Of a stretch of 64,000 bases of DNA, positions 61,897 to 64,000 are shown in pieces. Under the pieces are notes generated by a model. The model was not told where the DNA came from and made no database searches. It was given only the letters and a program-made list of their open reading frames with translations. The translations under genes and the position numbers were made by a program. Location of the stretch: positions 30,335-94,334 of the forward strand of contig CAYWNA010000016.1 in NCBI GenBank assembly GCA_964459305.1, written 5' to 3'. This DNA is from CAYWNA01 sp964459305. Its GTDB lineage: Bacteria; Planctomycetota; Planctomycetia; Pirellulales; Pirellulaceae. Position 1 is the first letter of the stretch. The number at the start of each line of letters is the position of its first letter.

Positions 61897-63972
61897 ATGA
61901 GTTCTCAATACTTCGCTTCACTCCGATTCATCGCATGTCTGATGGTCGCCGTGGCGATCCAGACGGCCACGGCGGCCGAGACCGAGAAGACTTTCCTCGA
62001 TTTCGTCAAGTCCCGAGCAGCCGAGTTGCGTGCCCGGGACAAAGCGCCTGCTTCACTCGATGATTGGCAGACACAGCGCGGCGCGATTCGAAAGCAGTTA
62101 CTGGATGCCTGGGGCGGATTCCCAGACGAGCCTTGCCCGCTGAATCCGCAATTGTTGGGGAAACTTCAGCGAGATGGCTACCGCATTGAAAAGGTCATCT
62201 TCCAGACCATGCCTGACGTGTGGATGACGGCCAACGCGTACGTGCCCGAGCGACCGGGAAGATTGCCGGCAGTGTTGTGCGTTCATGGCCACTGGCGCGG
62301 CGCGAAGCAGGATCCCAACGTGGCGGCGCGTTGCCACGGTCTGGCCAGACTTGGATTCTTCGTGTTGGCGGTGGATGCGTTTGGCGCGGGCGAGCGAGGC
62401 ATCGGCGAAGCGCTCGGGGAATACCACGGCGAGATGGTGGCCGCCACACTTTGGCCGATCGGTCGGCCGCTCAGCGGTTTGCAGGTCTACGAGAACCAGC
62501 GAGCCGTGGATTATCTTCTCACGCGCCCGGAGGTGGACGGCGCGCGCCTCGGCATTACCGGAGCGAGCGGCGGCGGCAATCAGACGATGTATGCCGGCGC
62601 TTGGGACGAACGGTTCAAGGCAGTCGTTCCGGTTTGTTCTGTGGGGAACTACCAAGCGTATCTGGGCGCCGCGTGCTGCATGTGCGAAGTGGTTCCCGCG
62701 GCGCTCGAATTCACCGAGGAATGGGGCGTACTCAGCCTCACAGCACCGCGGGCACTCATGGTGATCAACGCCACTCGCGACGCGTTTCAGTTTTCCGTTG
62801 GCGAAGCGAAGAAGTCGCTCGCCTTCGTCCAGCCGATCTATCGACTTCACGACTGGCCGGAAAACGTCCGCCACACCATCTTCGAATCGCCCCACGCCTA
62901 CAACCAGCCGATGCGCGAGGCGATGTACGGCTGGATGACACGGCATCTGAAGGGCGAGGGCGACGGCTCGCCGATACCCGAGCCGGAAATCACGACGGAA
63001 GAACCGGAAACGCTACGATGTTTTCCCGGTGAAACCCGCCCGGATGATTGGATGACCATTCCCAAATTCGCAGCCCGTGAAGGAAGCAAGTTATTGGGAG
63101 GCGTTCGCACGCCGACGGGTGCGGCCGCATGGCGAGAGACGGCCAATGGTCTCAAACGTCGGCTCGATCGGGACATTCTTGGCGGCACGGAGCCAAAGCC
63201 GAGGGCTGAACCACGAAACAACGGCGGCACGTCTCCGACGCAAACAATCGAAGTCGAAGCCGAGCCTGGCATCCGTTTGTCCGCGACTCGGGCTGTTGGC
63301 AAAGCGCCGCAACGAGCCGGCACGGTGATTATCCTGAGCCTGGAAGGGGCGGTGAAAATCGCCGACAACGAGTTGGCCATGGCCGTGCATCAATCGGGGC
63401 GAACGGTCGTGTCGCTCGGCCTGCGTGCTACCGGCGAGCACGCCTATGCCCGCGACAAGATCAGACGCGCACCGGACCACAACACGGCCGAATGGTCGCT
63501 ATGGCTGGGAAAACCTCTGCTGGGCCAATGGGTAATGGATCTGCGCGCCACATTGAACGCTTTGGATACGGACGCCGGCGCGCCCCGCGCGCTGACCGTG
63601 GTTGGCGTTGGCCCCGCTGGCGTGGTCGCATTGTGTGCCGCAGCGATCGATTCACGCATCCAGCAGGTTGTTACCGTGGAATCGCTGGCCAGCTACGTCA
63701 GCGAGACGCCGTACGAGAATCAACGGCTCGGTATTATGGCTCCGGGGATTGTCCGAGATGTTGGCGACATCCAACATCTTGCGGCGCTAATCGCACCGCG
63801 TAAACTGATGATCGTCGGTGGTGTGAATGGCGCGGGACAGGCTCTTGACGAGGCCGCGCTCAAGAAGCAATTTGATTTTGCGCGGCGCGTCTACTCGCTG
63901 GAGCAAGCAGCCGGCGAACTCACCATTCTCCCCTCCATCGAGGTTGCGGACATTGTCGCGAAACTGAATTAG
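61897..63972 (+). CDS. Secreted acetylxylan-esterase-like protein with a second degenerate hydrolase half
   Basis: A 691-residue protein with a signal peptide (to about ATAAE at 29). The first half (about 60-350) is an alpha/beta hydrolase with nucleophile in GASGGG (ITGASGGGNQTMYAG) and the HGHWRG oxyanion region. The second half (about 440-691) repeats the fold but has VGPAG in place of the GxSxG nucleophile (VVGVGPAGVVALCAAAID), so it is probably non-catalytic. AAGGAG lies 12 nt before the ATG, with GGAAG closer. It likely deacetylates the island's polysaccharide. Confidence 0.9.
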   Translation: MSSQYFASLRFIACLMVAVAIQTATAAETEKTFLDFVKSRAAELRARDKAPASLDDWQTQRGAIRKQLLDAWGGFPDEPCPLNPQLLGKLQRDGYRIEKVIFQTMPDVWMTANAYVPERPGRLPAVLCVHGHWRGAKQDPNVAARCHGLARLGFFVLAVDAFGAGERGIGEALGEYHGEMVAATLWPIGRPLSGLQVYENQRAVDYLLTRPEVDGARLGITGASGGGNQTMYAGAWDERFKAVVPVCSVGNYQAYLGAACCMCEVVPAALEFTEEWGVLSLTAPRALMVINATRDAFQFSVGEAKKSLAFVQPIYRLHDWPENVRHTIFESPHAYNQPMREAMYGWMTRHLKGEGDGSPIPEPEITTEEPETLRCFPGETRPDDWMTIPKFAAREGSKLLGGVRTPTGAAAWRETANGLKRRLDRDILGGTEPKPRAEPRNNGGTSPTQTIEVEAEPGIRLSATRAVGKAPQRAGTVIILSLEGAVKIADNELAMAVHQSGRTVVSLGLRATGEHAYARDKIRRAPDHNTAEWSLWLGKPLLGQWVMDLRATLNALDTDAGAPRALTVVGVGPAGVVALCAAAIDSRIQQVVTVESLASYVSETPYENQRLGIMAPGIVRDVGDIQHLAALIAPRKLMIVGGVNGAGQALDEAALKKQFDFARRVYSLEQAAGELTILPSIEVADIVAKLN

Positions 63973-64000
63973 AACCCATGGTAATGTCAATGCCTTCCGA

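Overview
The window looks like chromosomal DNA of a planctomycete (Pirellulales/Rhodopirellula-like). This is inferred from content, not from a marker gene: a formylglycine-type sulfatase, several Tat-exported Gfo/Idh/MocA oxidoreductases, a CRTAC1 (FG-GAP plus ASPIC/UnbV) protein, a hydrazine-synthase-alpha-like secreted cytochrome, a DUF6807 (PmoA-like) protein, and many long palindromic repeats typical of these genomes. Starts are a mix of ATG, GTG and TTG. I see no rRNA, tRNA, CRISPR array or intact insertion sequence.

Layout. 1-2.3 kb: a minus-strand membrane NDP-sugar dehydratase of the CapD/FlaA1 type beside a palindromic element. 3.0-10.5 kb: a plus-strand operon of ABC ATPase, ABC-2 permease, a membrane-anchored helical protein, a TPR protein (probably N-terminally truncated) and a CRTAC1 protein. 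10.5-14 kb: a very large secreted mosaic (PQQ propeller, methyltransferase fold, PA14-like, malectin-like) on the minus strand. 14.4-22.7 kb: S9 peptidase, zinc-ribbon/STAS protein, Tat-exported glycosidase-like protein, sulfatase, endonuclease III and a DUF2293 protein. 22.7-34.5 kb: molybdopterin oxidoreductase, a broken Gfo/Idh/MocA gene, M28 peptidase, beta-helix protein, hydrazine-synthase-alpha-like cytochrome and an AGCS symporter.

34.8-39.3 kb is the most unusual stretch. A two-gene minus-strand module encodes a GNAT-PIN-GNAT-like-ASCH-like fusion followed by a stand-alone ASCH protein. Next comes about 1.2 kb of gene-poor DNA, then a double-winged-helix ArsR-type regulator surrounded and interrupted by four copies of one palindrome. 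39.5-45.6 kb: a von Willebrand A protein, an SDR/CoA-transferase operon, an EF-hand alpha/beta hydrolase and a WD40 remnant.

45.9-64 kb is mainly a saccharolytic, PUL-like island, nearly all on the plus strand: heparinase II/III-type lyase, two intact Gfo/Idh/MocA oxidoreductases, several secreted beta-propeller and TIM-barrel-like glycosidase candidates, two esterase-like alpha/beta hydrolases, a DUF6807 fusion and an SDR. The genes would together cleave, de-esterify and oxidise an uncharacterised, probably uronate-containing glycan. No SusC/D, no classical transporter and no linked sulfatase are visible there.

Palindromes occur throughout. At least four intergenic elements carry TTTAAC or TTAAAC motifs at their ends. 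Two copies of one element have the same arms but an inverted central loop. One palindrome lies in the linker of a regulator and another in the linker of a propeller-esterase fusion.
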